NCBI RefSeq assembly: GCF_014279995.1
Contig: NZ_CP047935.1
Location: 717,243 to 781,242 of the forward strand
DNA from: Synechococcus sp. BIOS-E4-1
Lineage (GTDB): Bacteria > Cyanobacteriota > Cyanobacteriia > PCC-6307 > Cyanobiaceae
Direction: 5' to 3'
DNA: 64,000 nucleotides
Position numbers and translations under genes: made by a program
In this document: piece by piece, positions 33,764 to 42,892 of the stretch
How positions within the stretch are numbered: the first letter of the stretch is position 1
Layout: every line of letters starts with the position of its first letter
The notes under the pieces: generated by a model
Told to the model about the DNA's origin: nothing
Seen by the model: only the letters and a program-made list of their open reading frames with translations
Database searches by the model: none

Positions 33764-35035
33764 TCAGAAGTCCGAGCTAGCTGACTGCTTCGGATCCTCT
33801 GGGTTCAGCCAGAGCCTGACGGATTTTCGCTTGCCATCGATGGTCCTCTTCGTCTGCTTGTACTCCCATCCCAGAGACCTCATTACTCTTCCGACCCTGC
33901 GCTGATGGCCGTTATTCACGCGGTCAAGGGGAATGTTGATTGCGTATTGAAGGATGTTGGAAGTGGTCGTGTCCTTCTTGTCGCTGATGTAGCTACTGAT
34001 CGACTCGTACCAGGAGTCCCTTTCCAAGAAGTCATCCTGATATGTAGCGAGCTCTGCCAGTTGGCCAGACGTGTACTCCCATGGCTCATGCTCTCGGTAA
34101 AGCTTGACGGCAGCAGCCCATAAGCTGCCTCGCTCATCCTTCAACTTCCGCCAAGGAACGACGTGATCGTTGGGTAAACGAATCGGTACGAAGCGTCTGT
34201 TGCCTGTGCTGTCGACTAGAAGCTGTGGCTCATTGCTCGTGCCCAAGAAGATGAACCCCCGCTTGGCTTTGGTTGGCAGCTCATAGGGACGTCTGATCTC
34301 ATCGACCTGGAGTGTGATCAGGTTCTTCAGTACCTCCGCGTTCTGCGGCTTGAAGAATTGATCAATCTCTGGGAGCTCAAGGATCCAGCCTGTGTGAAGG
34401 CGATAGGCCTCCTTGATTAAGGTGTGGAGGTCGGAGTTCATCTCCGAAAACATCTCTGTAGGTACAAGGCTCTTTGCCCACTGACTCTTGCCTCGTCCCT
34501 GTGCACCGATAAGGATCGGCAGCCAGGACATCGAGCAGCCTGGGTTGTATGCCCTAGCTACAGCGCCGATCATCATCCGCTTCATTGCCAGGTTGGCGAT
34601 CTCTGATTCGTTGCCGAAGTAGTCAGTAGCTATTGAGTTGATCCCCTCTGATGGCTCATGCTCTTCAACGCACCGTTCAAGGAATTGAGTGCGGGGGTCA
34701 TAGGAGTTTTCGTTTGCCAGGAACTGAACTGCAGATTTAAGCCGCCCGTCTGGTAGAGAAGCGCCGAACCTTACGGCCAGATCAGAGCCCAGCCAGGTGA
34801 AACGGTCGCCTTCGAGTGCAGCAGTGCGTCCATTGGTATCGGCAAACTCAATCTGATTTGTCATCAAATTCTTCCTGAAGTTGACGTCAGTACTTCTGAT
34901 CTTTTCAATATCAGCAATTTTTTCTTGAGCAACTACGTCAGCTGTCTTGAGAGGACGGCCTGGTCCTGCTGTAGTAACACCGCCCTGCAACAACTTCAAA
35001 GGTTCAGGAGCAGGTTGAAAGGTAAAGTTTGTCAT
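33764..35035 (-). CDS. VapE/VirE-type P-loop ATPase (replicative helicase-like)
   Basis: 423 residues. Walker A is GAQGRGKSQW after LPILI, Walker B-like WILELPEIDQF, then FIFLGTSNEPQLLVDSTGNRRFVPIRL, the sensor region typical of the virulence-associated E family (PF05272). These SF3-like ATPases replace or assist replicative helicases in phages, satellites and plasmids, usually beside a primase. The C-terminus is a basic winged-helix-like part. Good confidence in family; the helicase role is by analogy. Confidence 0.88.
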   Translation of the reverse strand: MTNFTFQPAPEPLKLLQGGVTTAGPGRPLKTADVVAQEKIADIEKIRSTDVNFRKNLMTNQIEFADTNGRTAALEGDRFTWLGSDLAVRFGASLPDGRLKSAVQFLANENSYDPRTQFLERCVEEHEPSEGINSIATDYFGNESEIANLAMKRMMIGAVARAYNPGCSMSWLPILIGAQGRGKSQWAKSLVPTEMFSEMNSDLHTLIKEAYRLHTGWILELPEIDQFFKPQNAEVLKNLITLQVDEIRRPYELPTKAKRGFIFLGTSNEPQLLVDSTGNRRFVPIRLPNDHVVPWRKLKDERGSLWAAAVKLYREHEPWEYTSGQLAELATYQDDFLERDSWYESISSYISDKKDTTTSNILQYAINIPLDRVNNGHQRRVGRVMRSLGWEYKQTKRTIDGKRKSVRLWLNPEDPKQSASSDF

Positions 35036-35436
35036 TTATATAAAGGTTTCAAGGATATATCTACGGTAGCTATCTTTGATTTTGATTGGGGATATGACGG
35101 GGATGCGATAACACCGTGTTCAGCTGTAGGAATGAAAGCGGTGTGAAATATGGGTCACCGCTCCCCCTTCTGAAAAGCTGATCTAGTCATAGCAATTGAT
35201 CTCGAGGAATAGACGCAGAGTTAAGCTCTGAATAGAGCACCGCCCTCCCCGCTTTCGTTGAATATTATTGATCACCTAGGTGCTCGTTTGAGAAAACATC
35301 TCTGCCTTTCAGTAATCAAGAACCCTGTCATAGACTAAAGAAATAATAATAATATTATCTTTTAAGTGAGTGACACCGCCTTCGGCGCACCGTGTTCAGA
35401 TAACAAATGAAAGCGGTGTGATCTCAAATTTCCTTT
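35036..35436. other. Intergenic region with duplicated hairpin and shared motif
   Basis: No gene seen. Two copies of a sequence with CACCGTGTTCAG, a spacer and AATGAAAGCGGTGTG lie at 35111-35146 and 35388-35420; each can fold through CACCG/CGGTG. The motif CTAGTCATAGCAA (35183) and AACCCTGTCATAG (35321) also occur, resembling a sequence found upstream of glyQ and other genes. Probably the control region of the VapE-like gene. Confidence 0.55.
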
Positions 35437-36315
35437 TCAGTCGAGGCTCAAAGGCGCATTGGAATAGCCAGAAACAATCTTCCATCTACCCATTCTAAAA
35501 GTAGGGACACCTAATGCCACATCTATCTGCAGGGTCCCTGTGACTGTAGCCCTGTCTCCTTGACTTCTATCAGCAAGCCAGTTTTCAAGACCAGGCTCCA
35601 AGTAACCGTAGGGCAAGCTTATGCACTCACCAGAATTAGACTGGCATAAAGTCATGTGGTCATCATAAATCGCATCAATCTCGCCCCTGACGGTAATGAC
35701 TCTATTCTCATAATTTCTCCTGGCTCTGATGCGGTTCTGCTTGAACTCGGTATCAAGCTGTCCTAAATCCATATCAGTGTACATTTTTTGCTGTTTCTGC
35801 CTAGCTTCATAGGCTTCGGTTTGTTGCTTCTGGAAATCCTTAAAGCTAGCAAGCATTGGTTTTAATTTTTCACTGACGCCTCCCAATACAGTTTTAGCCC
35901 CACTCTCTGAAGTGATGGAAATATTATTACCGAGATAACCCCATTCCATCTTTGCACCGTCTTTCCCCCATTTCTCTGACTTGGGATCATAGTCATAAAC
36001 TAGTCCAGTATTATCAAGTCCGAACAGATATGCAGACGAATAACCATCAGACCAGTCAATGACAATAATGGGTGCATCTCCTTCACCGTAAAACTTTTTA
36101 TGGCCTCGATCGTGAACGGTTATGTCAAAAGTCTCAAGCTCTCCACCTTTCTTTTGAAATGTTCCCTTTCCTGGTTCAACGGGTTTGGAGCTGGTTGATT
36201 CTTTTGGAGATTCCTTTTGAGATTCAGCTTCAGGCCTATCAGGCTGTGTTTGATTAGTGTCACAGGCGCAGATAGTCAATGATAAAAATATACCTAGCGC
36301 AATGAATTTTTTCAT
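35437..36315 (-). CDS. Lipoprotein with C-terminal OB-type (tRNA_anti-like) domain
   Basis: 292 residues from the ATG at 36315. The N-terminus MKKFIALGIFLSLTICACD ends in a lipobox with Cys, followed by a Glu/Ser/Pro linker. The C-terminal 100 residues (NYENRVITVRGEIDAIYDDHMTLC ... DRATVTGTLQ) fit the tRNA_anti-like OB fold found in exported bacterial proteins. Membrane-anchored periplasmic protein; ligand unknown. An outlier among replication genes, perhaps surface cargo. Confidence 0.75.
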   Translation of the reverse strand: MKKFIALGIFLSLTICACDTNQTQPDRPEAESQKESPKESTSSKPVEPGKGTFQKKGGELETFDITVHDRGHKKFYGEGDAPIIVIDWSDGYSSAYLFGLDNTGLVYDYDPKSEKWGKDGAKMEWGYLGNNISITSESGAKTVLGGVSEKLKPMLASFKDFQKQQTEAYEARQKQQKMYTDMDLGQLDTEFKQNRIRARRNYENRVITVRGEIDAIYDDHMTLCQSNSGECISLPYGYLEPGLENWLADRSQGDRATVTGTLQIDVALGVPTFRMGRWKIVSGYSNAPLSLD

Positions 36316-36353
36316 TCCTAGAGAATCACTAGATGCATAATACACTCACATTG

Positions 36354-36379
36354 AAAAAGCGCCCCGTAGCTGGAGCGCT
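36354..36379 (-). terminator. Rho-independent terminator of the DUF3987 gene
   Basis: On the minus strand AGCGCTCC-AGCTAC-GGGGCGCT followed by TTTTT, 16 bases after the stop. Confidence 0.8.
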
Positions 36380-36394
36380 GTTGTCATCAGCAAG

Positions 36395-38290
36395 TCACTG
36401 ACGAAGATCTCGAACGTAAGTCAAGTAATAAGTGCGTTCACCTTTTGGTTTAAGTCGAGTAATGCATCCTTGTCGTTCAAGCTGCACGACTGCACTGGTG
36501 ATGTCCTCTCGAGAGAACCCTTTGACACCTTTCAGTTTCGTCTTGAGGACACTCTCTTTGATTGGTGTGTGCTCTCGGATTTTGCGCAGTACATAGTCAA
36601 GGCGTTTGAGTGTTGCCTCACGTACTAGCTCGGCTTCCCGAATAGAAGGAGCAGCTCTACAGATGTCAGCAATGTGTTGGTACTGACTACAGGCAAGAGC
36701 TTCAAGGTTGAGAGCACGTTGAACGGTTTCCTTGGAGATAGGGATTGAGGTCACAGCATGCACAGCGTCAGAGCACGGTGTACGGATTTGATTGCCTTGA
36801 CCATCTTTCGCTGACGTGAAGCGTTTGCCTACCAGCGTTTCGAGGACGTGGAGCAGTACAGCGAACTTGATCACGCGCACACCTGTCTTCCTCAAGAAGG
36901 AACGAAGGCCTGCCTCTTTACTCTCGGCTTCCATGTCAGAAGCCATCTCCATACGGTCTCTAACGCTGTCGTTGTAAAGCGTTTGAGCTCCGTCATACCG
37001 ATCTAGGTGAAGCACTTGATAGTCGATGACATTGCCAAGCACATCTGTTTGAGTTGCAGCCATTCGATCTATATCAAGGCACCACGGGATCAAGCGAGTG
37101 GAGATGTACTCCTGAATCGGATCGATAGATGCGTCACCTGGGTCAGTGGTGTTCAGTCCAAAAGAACCTTCCTTTGCCTTTGACTCGACTACAAGAGTGC
37201 GGCTCGTCCAGCCCATTGAATCCTCTGCAAAGTCAAGGATCTCTGTGATGAAACGGAGCTGGAGGTTGGCAGTCAGGGTGACGGACTGTGCACGGAACTC
37301 GATGTTGTTGTCGCTGTTAGCCCGAGTGAAAGTATTGGTTAGCTCTTTGGTGTAGGCCTCAACAAGCATCTTGATGAAGAGTCCCATGCTCTGAACGCCA
37401 GCACCGCTATTGCCGTTGTTCCCGTAGCGGTTGCAAGCCAAAAGGTCAGAGCCTTCGTCCTGATGCAGGTGAAAGCCAGAGCGAGCTTTTTGTTTTGAGA
37501 GCTCACGAGCAAAGCCTTCAGCAGAGAACGACAGCGATTCAGAGATGTAGTCCTTGAGGTTGTCCTGAAGACGTCTGACTTCTGCCTTTTGTTGGGCTGG
37601 GTCATCAAGCCGCTTGGCTTCTTCAAGCGCGCTCTTACGCAGCGTGTTCATCATGCGGCGCAGTTGACGTAGTGGAGTGATGAACTTGTTTGAGGTGACA
37701 CTCTTGAACGAGCTTGTGTCTCCGCAGCAGAAGACATACAGGTTGGGCGGGATCGGGTCGGAGCCGTTCACTCCTGAATGGCCCATGATCTTGCTTCCGA
37801 GCAAGGTCCCTGTCGTTGCAAGCAGCAGGAAGACAGAGGACTTCCAGTCAGTACCGCTGCGGTCACAGGAGTCTTGAATGATGGATGCGACAGCTGGTGG
37901 TAGAAGGTCTTCAATATTGAAGTCAGCTTCAAACTTCGGAGCCAAGCTGCCAAGTGCATCGGCGTACTGCTGCGTCTTGTCGAGAATTTCAGAAGCCTTG
38001 GCGACGCTCTGCCTGATCTCGTAGGTAGACATGTCCCAGAGTTCAGCAACGAACTTGACTGCTACAGGCTCAACACTTGGGTAAGTACCCAGCAGCTTTG
38101 CAAGAGCATCGATGGTATTGCTATTTGTTTGAGACTTAACTCTTCCCCCTTTCTTACTAGCCGTGGAGACATAATCCTGAAAGGCGAAATAAGCTTCACT
38201 TTCTCCTTCACGCAAATTGTGATTGGATGGATTAGGATTAGTGGACAGCAGAATACTATTTGCGTTCTTTGATGGTTCTTGAATCGTCAT
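36395..38290 (-). CDS. DUF3987 P-loop ATPase/primase-helicase-like protein
   Basis: 631 residues from the ATG at 38290, which has a perfect GAGGAG six bases upstream; the frame is open further but overlaps the small gene before it. The central domain has PPNLYVFCCGDTSSFKSVTSNKF (Walker A-like GDTSSFKS) and GFHLHQDEGSDLL (Walker B-like), typical of DUF3987 helicase-like proteins of phages and mobile islands. The C-terminus (HTPIKESVLKTKLKGVKGFSREDITSAVVQLERQGCI) is a winged helix. Likely works in replication with the VapE-like ATPase. Confidence 0.85.
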   Translation of the reverse strand: MTIQEPSKNANSILLSTNPNPSNHNLREGESEAYFAFQDYVSTASKKGGRVKSQTNSNTIDALAKLLGTYPSVEPVAVKFVAELWDMSTYEIRQSVAKASEILDKTQQYADALGSLAPKFEADFNIEDLLPPAVASIIQDSCDRSGTDWKSSVFLLLATTGTLLGSKIMGHSGVNGSDPIPPNLYVFCCGDTSSFKSVTSNKFITPLRQLRRMMNTLRKSALEEAKRLDDPAQQKAEVRRLQDNLKDYISESLSFSAEGFARELSKQKARSGFHLHQDEGSDLLACNRYGNNGNSGAGVQSMGLFIKMLVEAYTKELTNTFTRANSDNNIEFRAQSVTLTANLQLRFITEILDFAEDSMGWTSRTLVVESKAKEGSFGLNTTDPGDASIDPIQEYISTRLIPWCLDIDRMAATQTDVLGNVIDYQVLHLDRYDGAQTLYNDSVRDRMEMASDMEAESKEAGLRSFLRKTGVRVIKFAVLLHVLETLVGKRFTSAKDGQGNQIRTPCSDAVHAVTSIPISKETVQRALNLEALACSQYQHIADICRAAPSIREAELVREATLKRLDYVLRKIREHTPIKESVLKTKLKGVKGFSREDITSAVVQLERQGCITRLKPKGERTYYLTYVRDLRQ

Positions 38291-38300
38291 GTTCATCTCC

Positions 38301-38456
38301 TCAACTCCTTCCTTGTTGCTGCTTGATCCATTGCTCAACAAGAGAGCGGAGTACGGAGGATTTGTTGAGGTTGCCCTCATCGATTAGCTGGTTGAATTTA
38401 TGTTTAAGCTCAAGTGTCATCCTGACATTTTCTTGAGCGACTAATTTACTAGTCAT
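38301..38456 (-). CDS. 51-residue ribbon-helix-helix protein (short gene)
   Basis: ATG at 38456 (MTSKLVAQENVRMTLELKHK...) to TGA at 38301, ten bases before the DUF3987 start. The pattern ENVRMTLELKHKFNQLIDEG then NKSSVLRSLVEQWI is a strand followed by two helices as in CopG/Arc repressors. It is the first gene of the operon and probably autoregulates it, reading the 38457-38596 intergenic region shared with the divergent gene. Confidence 0.7.
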   Translation of the reverse strand: MTSKLVAQENVRMTLELKHKFNQLIDEGNLNKSSVLRSLVEQWIKQQQGRS

Positions 38457-38596
38457 TGGTTAACTGTCGATAGGTCAAAAGGAATATTTGTATATCATTC
38501 CCTATACATTGACTATAGCAATCTCGCGAAAGTAATGTGAATTAAAATAGAAACAGAGGCAAACACTCTGATCAAAGTATCAATCTGGGTCTCATC

Positions 38597-38947
38597 ATGA
38601 ATCAACTTTATCAACACAATCAAATTCAAAACTATCTTGACCGCCGACTGGTCGACTTCTTTTGCGAGGTCAATGCTGACAACGCTTGGGTGGATGCGAA
38701 GACCCTGGCCTGCTGGGTATTTGAAACCAATAACCCTTCTGAATTTCAGCGGCAATACACAGCGAAGAAGTTGAGGAATATAACGGGCATTGCTCATACC
38801 AGTGCAGCTCGTTTGTCCTTCCTGGATAGGAGGCAGCAAGTAGTTAATAATCGCTATGTGCACACATATAAACTGTCAAAGATGTGTGAGGAGGCTGGCT
38901 CTGGGATGCGGAAGGGGAAGAAGAAGTCTGTCTGCATTATTGATTGA
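38597..38947 (+). CDS. Small basic protein, possible DNA-binding
   Basis: 116 residues, basic C-terminus (SGMRKGKKKSV), helical N-terminus (YLDRRLVDFFCEVNADNAWVDAKTLACWVF). Divergent from the ribbon-helix-helix/DUF3987 operon across 140 bases. No family recognised; regulator is a guess from size, charge and position. Confidence 0.6.
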   Translation: MNQLYQHNQIQNYLDRRLVDFFCEVNADNAWVDAKTLACWVFETNNPSEFQRQYTAKKLRNITGIAHTSAARLSFLDRRQQVVNNRYVHTYKLSKMCEEAGSGMRKGKKKSVCIID

Positions 38948-38977
38948 CTGTTGCTAGATTAGTGAAAGGTCAAGAGG

Positions 38978-39007
38978 AAGCCGTTCGATATGAGCGGCTT
39001 TTTTATG
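38978..39007 (+). terminator. Rho-independent terminator
   Basis: AAGCCGTTC-GATAT-GAGCGGCTT followed by TTTTATG, about 30 bases after the preceding stop. Confidence 0.85.
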
Positions 39008-39093
39008 CATCGAAGTTCATCTAAAATAGACAAGGATGAGGTCATGTTTAGCAATATAAAAGACTAGACTTAAAAAACGAAGTAGAAAAGCGA

Positions 39094-39888
39094 ATGAAGA
39101 CTTATTTGATTGAACAGTTCTTTGCGTTGATGGGTATCGAAACGCGTGTCGTCAATGCAGACAAAGGTGTGTTGGAGATCCCGAGCATGGTCGGTCTTCT
39201 TGTGGCCGTTAGCGAATCAAGGGAGAAGCAGCTGGCTGCCTTTGATGGGTTCCGTGAGTTGAGCAGTAGAAGCGGATGCACTATTGCTTCTTGCGTTCAG
39301 CTCGACAGTCCTCATGGCTCGACTGTTGTTCCTGGCATTGGACGAGTACCTGTCTTCACCGTGTTCTCTGGTCGCCTTGAAGACACGTTCAAGACGAATG
39401 GGCACAAGGTGATCAACAGGAGAGCGGCGACTGTTCTGGATGATTACGAGCGCCGTTCAAAGGCTCCTCTGGCCAAGACCGAATACTTGAGCTGGCTATG
39501 TAGGACCATCGGTGTCACCAGGCCCAAAGACCTTGCAGCTTTTCAGGATCTGATGGTGGAAGCAGACGCTGCAAAGGGTTCTGAAGTCATCCCTGCTATC
39601 GGTGAGTTGGCAATTGGTAGGGGTACGCGAACAGCAGTGCTCACTATCGGAGCTGATGTTGAGTTCGTCGATACCGAGCCTGTCGTATGTGAAAGTAGCT
39701 ATTGCCTGTATGACCTTGAACGTCTTCAAGGTGAGATGACATCAGCCCAGGCGCACGTTGTCAATAAGATGGCAAGAGTCTTTGAAGAATGTTGTAAGAC
39801 CAAGCAGACGATGAAAGCGACGGTCACTCCTGGAGTATCTGTTAATCAGTCAGCAACAGAGCAGGCGCTTGAATTGATGAGTGCATAG
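39094..39888 (+). CDS. Unknown soluble protein of replication module
   Basis: 264 residues, alpha/beta, with scattered cysteines (SGCTIASCVQL, ESSYCLYDL, EECCKTKQ). No signal or membrane helix and no recognised family. It precedes the SSB-like and primase-like genes on the same strand, so a DNA-metabolism role is possible but unsupported. Confidence 0.65.
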   Translation: MKTYLIEQFFALMGIETRVVNADKGVLEIPSMVGLLVAVSESREKQLAAFDGFRELSSRSGCTIASCVQLDSPHGSTVVPGIGRVPVFTVFSGRLEDTFKTNGHKVINRRAATVLDDYERRSKAPLAKTEYLSWLCRTIGVTRPKDLAAFQDLMVEADAAKGSEVIPAIGELAIGRGTRTAVLTIGADVEFVDTEPVVCESSYCLYDLERLQGEMTSAQAHVVNKMARVFEECCKTKQTMKATVTPGVSVNQSATEQALELMSA

Positions 39889-40126
39889 TCATTGCAATGT
39901 ATCTGACGCTTTGCTCTGGTTGAATGGCAAGGGCATTTGTTTTGCACTTGTTAATATCTAGTCACATTTCTAATATATGAGAGTCTGGAAAAGATATTCA
40001 AAGATCCTCAATTATAGAAATAATCGTTTATATTATTGAAAGCGATGTGAATAGATTGATATTCAAATTGCTATCAGCTGTGTGTATGCGCAGTACCTAT
40101 ACAAAGATCAACAATCATCATTAATT

Positions 40127-40927
40127 ATGTCCACTGAAACTAAAGCTCTTACTGACTTTGATTATTCGCCAGCTCACTGCGGAATGATCGTGGCCACTGT
40201 TGCTGCCAAGGTCGGTACTTATGCCGTCGAAGGAGGAATCCTCACGATGACTGCGAACGCTCAAGGCAATACCGATATCTGGTTCCCTGTTGAGATCTCT
40301 GCTGCGGAGGCTGCTCGTGCACAGATCGAAGCTCTCGATAAGGGAGCACAAGCAAAAGGGAGAGCAAGCTTCCGCTTCCAGGTGACTGGTCCTGTCGAGA
40401 TGGATTACGCACCTTCAGAGCTGGCAGGAAATCCTGATCGTCAACTGAAGCTTCATGTCGCTGCTGCAACCGTCAGGCCTGTGCATCCGCGACCTGACGT
40501 CGACCCCCACAGCAACACCGTCTTTCTGTTTGGTCAGATCCAAGACAAGGGTTGGTCAATGGAGTTCATTCACTTGAACAGCAGTGTTGAAGATGACAAG
40601 AGTCCACTCGCCGTGAAGCTGACCAAGCAAGCACAGGCTGACGTTGCTCACCTCAAAGGCAAGAACGTCGCAGTCGTTGGATCGTTGAGTCGTCAGCAGA
40701 GCACGGAAGCTCGCACTGATGACAAGGGCACGACGTACAACCCCTATGACCACGTGAGCTTGGCCATCACTACTGCTCAAGAATGTGTGAGCTTTGCGGG
40801 TAAGTCGCGGTACAACGGTGGTGGTAAAAAGGCCCAGACCCCTGTTACTGACTACGAGTCTGGTTATGACGTCGACGGTGTCGATACCAGCAATGCCGCT
40901 ATCGGCCTTGATGATCTGCCGTTCTGA
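40127..40927 (+). CDS. SSB-like protein with DDLPF tail
   Basis: 266 residues from the ATG at 40127 (MSTETKALTDFDYSPAHCG). The final residues GLDDLPF reproduce the acidic Pro-Phe tip through which SSB recruits replication and repair partners. The region before it is Gly/Lys/Ser-rich, as in SSB linkers, and the body (NTVFLFGQIQDKGWSMEFIHLN ... LKGKNVAVVGSLSRQQ) suits OB strands. The body is longer than and diverged from bacterial SSB. Directly upstream of the primase-like gene. Confidence 0.7.
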   Translation: MSTETKALTDFDYSPAHCGMIVATVAAKVGTYAVEGGILTMTANAQGNTDIWFPVEISAAEAARAQIEALDKGAQAKGRASFRFQVTGPVEMDYAPSELAGNPDRQLKLHVAAATVRPVHPRPDVDPHSNTVFLFGQIQDKGWSMEFIHLNSSVEDDKSPLAVKLTKQAQADVAHLKGKNVAVVGSLSRQQSTEARTDDKGTTYNPYDHVSLAITTAQECVSFAGKSRYNGGGKKAQTPVTDYESGYDVDGVDTSNAAIGLDDLPF

Positions 40928-40941
40928 TCGAGGTCAGAGCA

Positions 40942-42090
40942 ATGGATCCCAAGGACATTCGAGTCACGGTCTCGACCAATACTTGTTGCACGAACAAGAC
41001 CCGACATCAAGGAGAGCACGAGCAATGGCAAAACGTTGCTCTGCCTCTTGGTGATCTCATCAATGAGTTTGTTCGTAAGGGCTATGCGTTCTGTCCATCG
41101 CTGTTCAGAGGTGGCTATCGCTCTGGTGCCAACGCTTTCGGAGGTGACACCGTTGTTATTGACGAGGATGAAGGCATCGATCCTGCTGTGATTGCCGAAC
41201 TGCCTGTCTTTAAGGCATTCGGTATTGCGATCTGGCCCAGTGCCAGCAGCAGTGTCACTGCAGAGAAGAAGGGAGTTGATGGACAGGTCAGATCTCGTGT
41301 CTTGTTCCGTGTTGGCAGAAGTTTCAACACAGGTAAGCCCACGACTGCAATCGCATTGGAGAGGACAGCTGTCCACGTCGAGCGCATCGCAGTCAGTGAA
41401 TACATCTATGACCGCTTCTGCAGAGAGCTCGGCATTGAAGGACTGCAGGACGACTGCGGTAAGACTGTTGGCCAGCTGATGTATGGCAACGACGGTAAGA
41501 CTCCCGTCGAGTTCCAACGAGATGACGGAACAAAGAGCACGTATCCCTGCTCAACCGACAGCTGGCTCTACTTGAACGATGGCTGCATGCCTGTAGATCT
41601 GATGGATCAGCTGATTGCTGACTTCCGTGAACAACAGGGAGAACGTCTCAAACCAAAGGCACGACGTACCGAGGAAGAGAACGAGCAGGACTATCAGCTT
41701 GCACTCTGGATTCTGGAGAACGACGTCTTGTCAGAGGAGGTACTGACTGACCGTAAGTCATGGACCAAGGTTGGCATGGCTTGTCGAGGCATCAGTGATG
41801 ACCTCAAGGAGCCATGGCTTGCAACCTGTTCACGGTTTGACGACGGTCACTACTGGAGAGCCTGGTCCTATATGGAGCAGAACTGGGAACGCTTCAGTGA
41901 GACTTCTGCCATAGGGATTGGAACGCTAATCCACTACGCCAACGAAAGCGATAAACAGTGGCGTTATCTCTGCCCCTTCATGGGAAAGACACAGAAACAG
42001 TTCATCAGTCCTTGCTTCCAGCTCCTGCGTTCACATAAGCCAGGTACTCCAGGCTTCTTCAATTTTTCACTTACTGGCTACGAATCATGA
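40942..42090 (+). CDS. Primase-like protein with PriCT-2-type C-terminus
   Basis: 382 residues. The C-terminal part (ALWILENDVLSEEVLTDRKSWTKVGMACRGI ... YWRAWSYMEQ) matches the Primase C-terminal 2 pattern. The N-terminal half would then be the archaeo-eukaryotic primase domain, with acidic candidates in GDTVVIDEDEGID and ALERTAVHVERIAVSE. Starts 14 bases after the SSB-like gene and overlaps the next by ATGA. Likely primes replication of the element together with the DUF3987 and VapE-like ATPases. Confidence 0.7.
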   Translation: MDPKDIRVTVSTNTCCTNKTRHQGEHEQWQNVALPLGDLINEFVRKGYAFCPSLFRGGYRSGANAFGGDTVVIDEDEGIDPAVIAELPVFKAFGIAIWPSASSSVTAEKKGVDGQVRSRVLFRVGRSFNTGKPTTAIALERTAVHVERIAVSEYIYDRFCRELGIEGLQDDCGKTVGQLMYGNDGKTPVEFQRDDGTKSTYPCSTDSWLYLNDGCMPVDLMDQLIADFREQQGERLKPKARRTEEENEQDYQLALWILENDVLSEEVLTDRKSWTKVGMACRGISDDLKEPWLATCSRFDDGHYWRAWSYMEQNWERFSETSAIGIGTLIHYANESDKQWRYLCPFMGKTQKQFISPCFQLLRSHKPGTPGFFNFSLTGYES

Positions 42091-42272
42091 GTACGACACC
42101 TAAACGAAATAATCAAATCACTGTCAGGTTTACTGACTTTGAGGAAGGCTTTCTCACTTGGTATGCAATGCACATCGATTGCGATAGAGCCAACAGTATT
42201 AGGCATGTCTTGAGTTCCTTCCTGGCAGACCATGATCAACTGGTAGCTCGTTATCTTGAGGAGAAGAAGTGA
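42087..42272 (+). CDS. Small ribbon-helix-helix-like protein
   Basis: 61 residues. NNQITVRFTDFEEGFLTWYAMHID then RANSIRHVLSSFL gives a strand and two helices as in CopG-type repressors. Translationally coupled by ATGA to the primase-like gene. Probable regulator or copy-number control; inference. Confidence 0.6.
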   Translation: MSTTPKRNNQITVRFTDFEEGFLTWYAMHIDCDRANSIRHVLSSFLADHDQLVARYLEEKK

Positions 42273-42274
42273 AC

Positions 42275-42415
42275 ATGGAAGACGACATCTGGCAACGTAA
42301 GCATGAAGAGCAGGTAGAAGAAGAAGAGCTCACTCAAATCCTGATCGCAAGAAAGGAGCTTGAGAAGATGCTTCTACCTTCTGTACTACGGGAGGTTGTC
42401 GATAAAGCAGATTGA
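42275..42415 (+). CDS. 46-residue acidic helical protein (short gene)
   Basis: ATG at 42275 (MEDDIWQRKHEEQVEEEELT...) to TGA at 42415, two bases after the preceding stop; a GTG at 42269 overlapping that stop is an alternative start. Highly charged helix (QVEEEELTQILIARKELEKML). Position and composition support coding; function unknown. Confidence 0.5.
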   Translation: MEDDIWQRKHEEQVEEEELTQILIARKELEKMLLPSVLREVVDKAD

Positions 42416-42482
42416 TAGATGGTTGTCAGACAAAGACACTAGAAGATATCAATGCTATAACCGTTAAAGACTCCTGAAACCT

Positions 42483-42740
42483 ATGTCAGAAGAACAACTC
42501 AAAGCCTTCCTGGAGAAGGTCAAAGCAGACACCAGCCTTCAGGAGAAACTCAAAGCTGCTGCTGATTCAGACGCAGTTCTTGCGATTGCAAAAGAGGCTG
42601 GCTTTAGCATCTCTGCTGATGACTTGAAGAACGCTCAATCAAAGGTTTCAGAAGAAGAGCTTGAAAATGCATCTGGGGGGAAGGTCACTGGTGTCTCGAC
42701 TGGACAGAGGTGCACTGTGTTAATATGCTGGTGTGTGTAG
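42483..42740 (+). CDS. Nif11/ProcA-type lanthipeptide precursor 1
   Basis: 85 residues. The leader (MSEEQLKAFLEKVKADTSLQ ... AKEAGFSISADDL ... SEEELENASGG) is the Nif11-like leader of prochlorosin-type precursors and ends in a double-Gly. The 19-residue core that follows has three Cys and four Ser/Thr (VSTGQRCTVLICWCV at the end), the residues joined as lanthionine rings by a LanM enzyme. No LanM lies in this window. The class is firm by pattern; modification is inferred from the family. Confidence 0.9.
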   Translation: MSEEQLKAFLEKVKADTSLQEKLKAAADSDAVLAIAKEAGFSISADDLKNAQSKVSEEELENASGGKVTGVSTGQRCTVLICWCV

Positions 42741-42837
42741 GGGGGTCACTGGCTGTGCCACTGACATATGTTACCCATCACTGTGTTGCTAGAAGATCAG
42801 GACTGCCGTTAGAGATTGACCACAGCCAATACACTCA

Positions 42838-42864
42838 AACCCCCTGCATTGACAGGGTTTTTTT
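42838..42864 (+). terminator. Terminator of precursor 1
   Basis: ACCCCCTGCATTGACAGGGT followed by seven T. The same CCCCTGCATTGACAGGG core ends all three precursor modules. Confidence 0.85.
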
Positions 42865-42892
42865 ATTTCTTCAATCTCGCCAGTAATCCCAC

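Noticed and set aside
38513-38863. Minus-strand open frame opposite the 116-residue gene
   Set aside because: It lies wholly antisense to a more natural plus-strand gene, and the promoter gap of the ribbon-helix-helix operon overlaps it.
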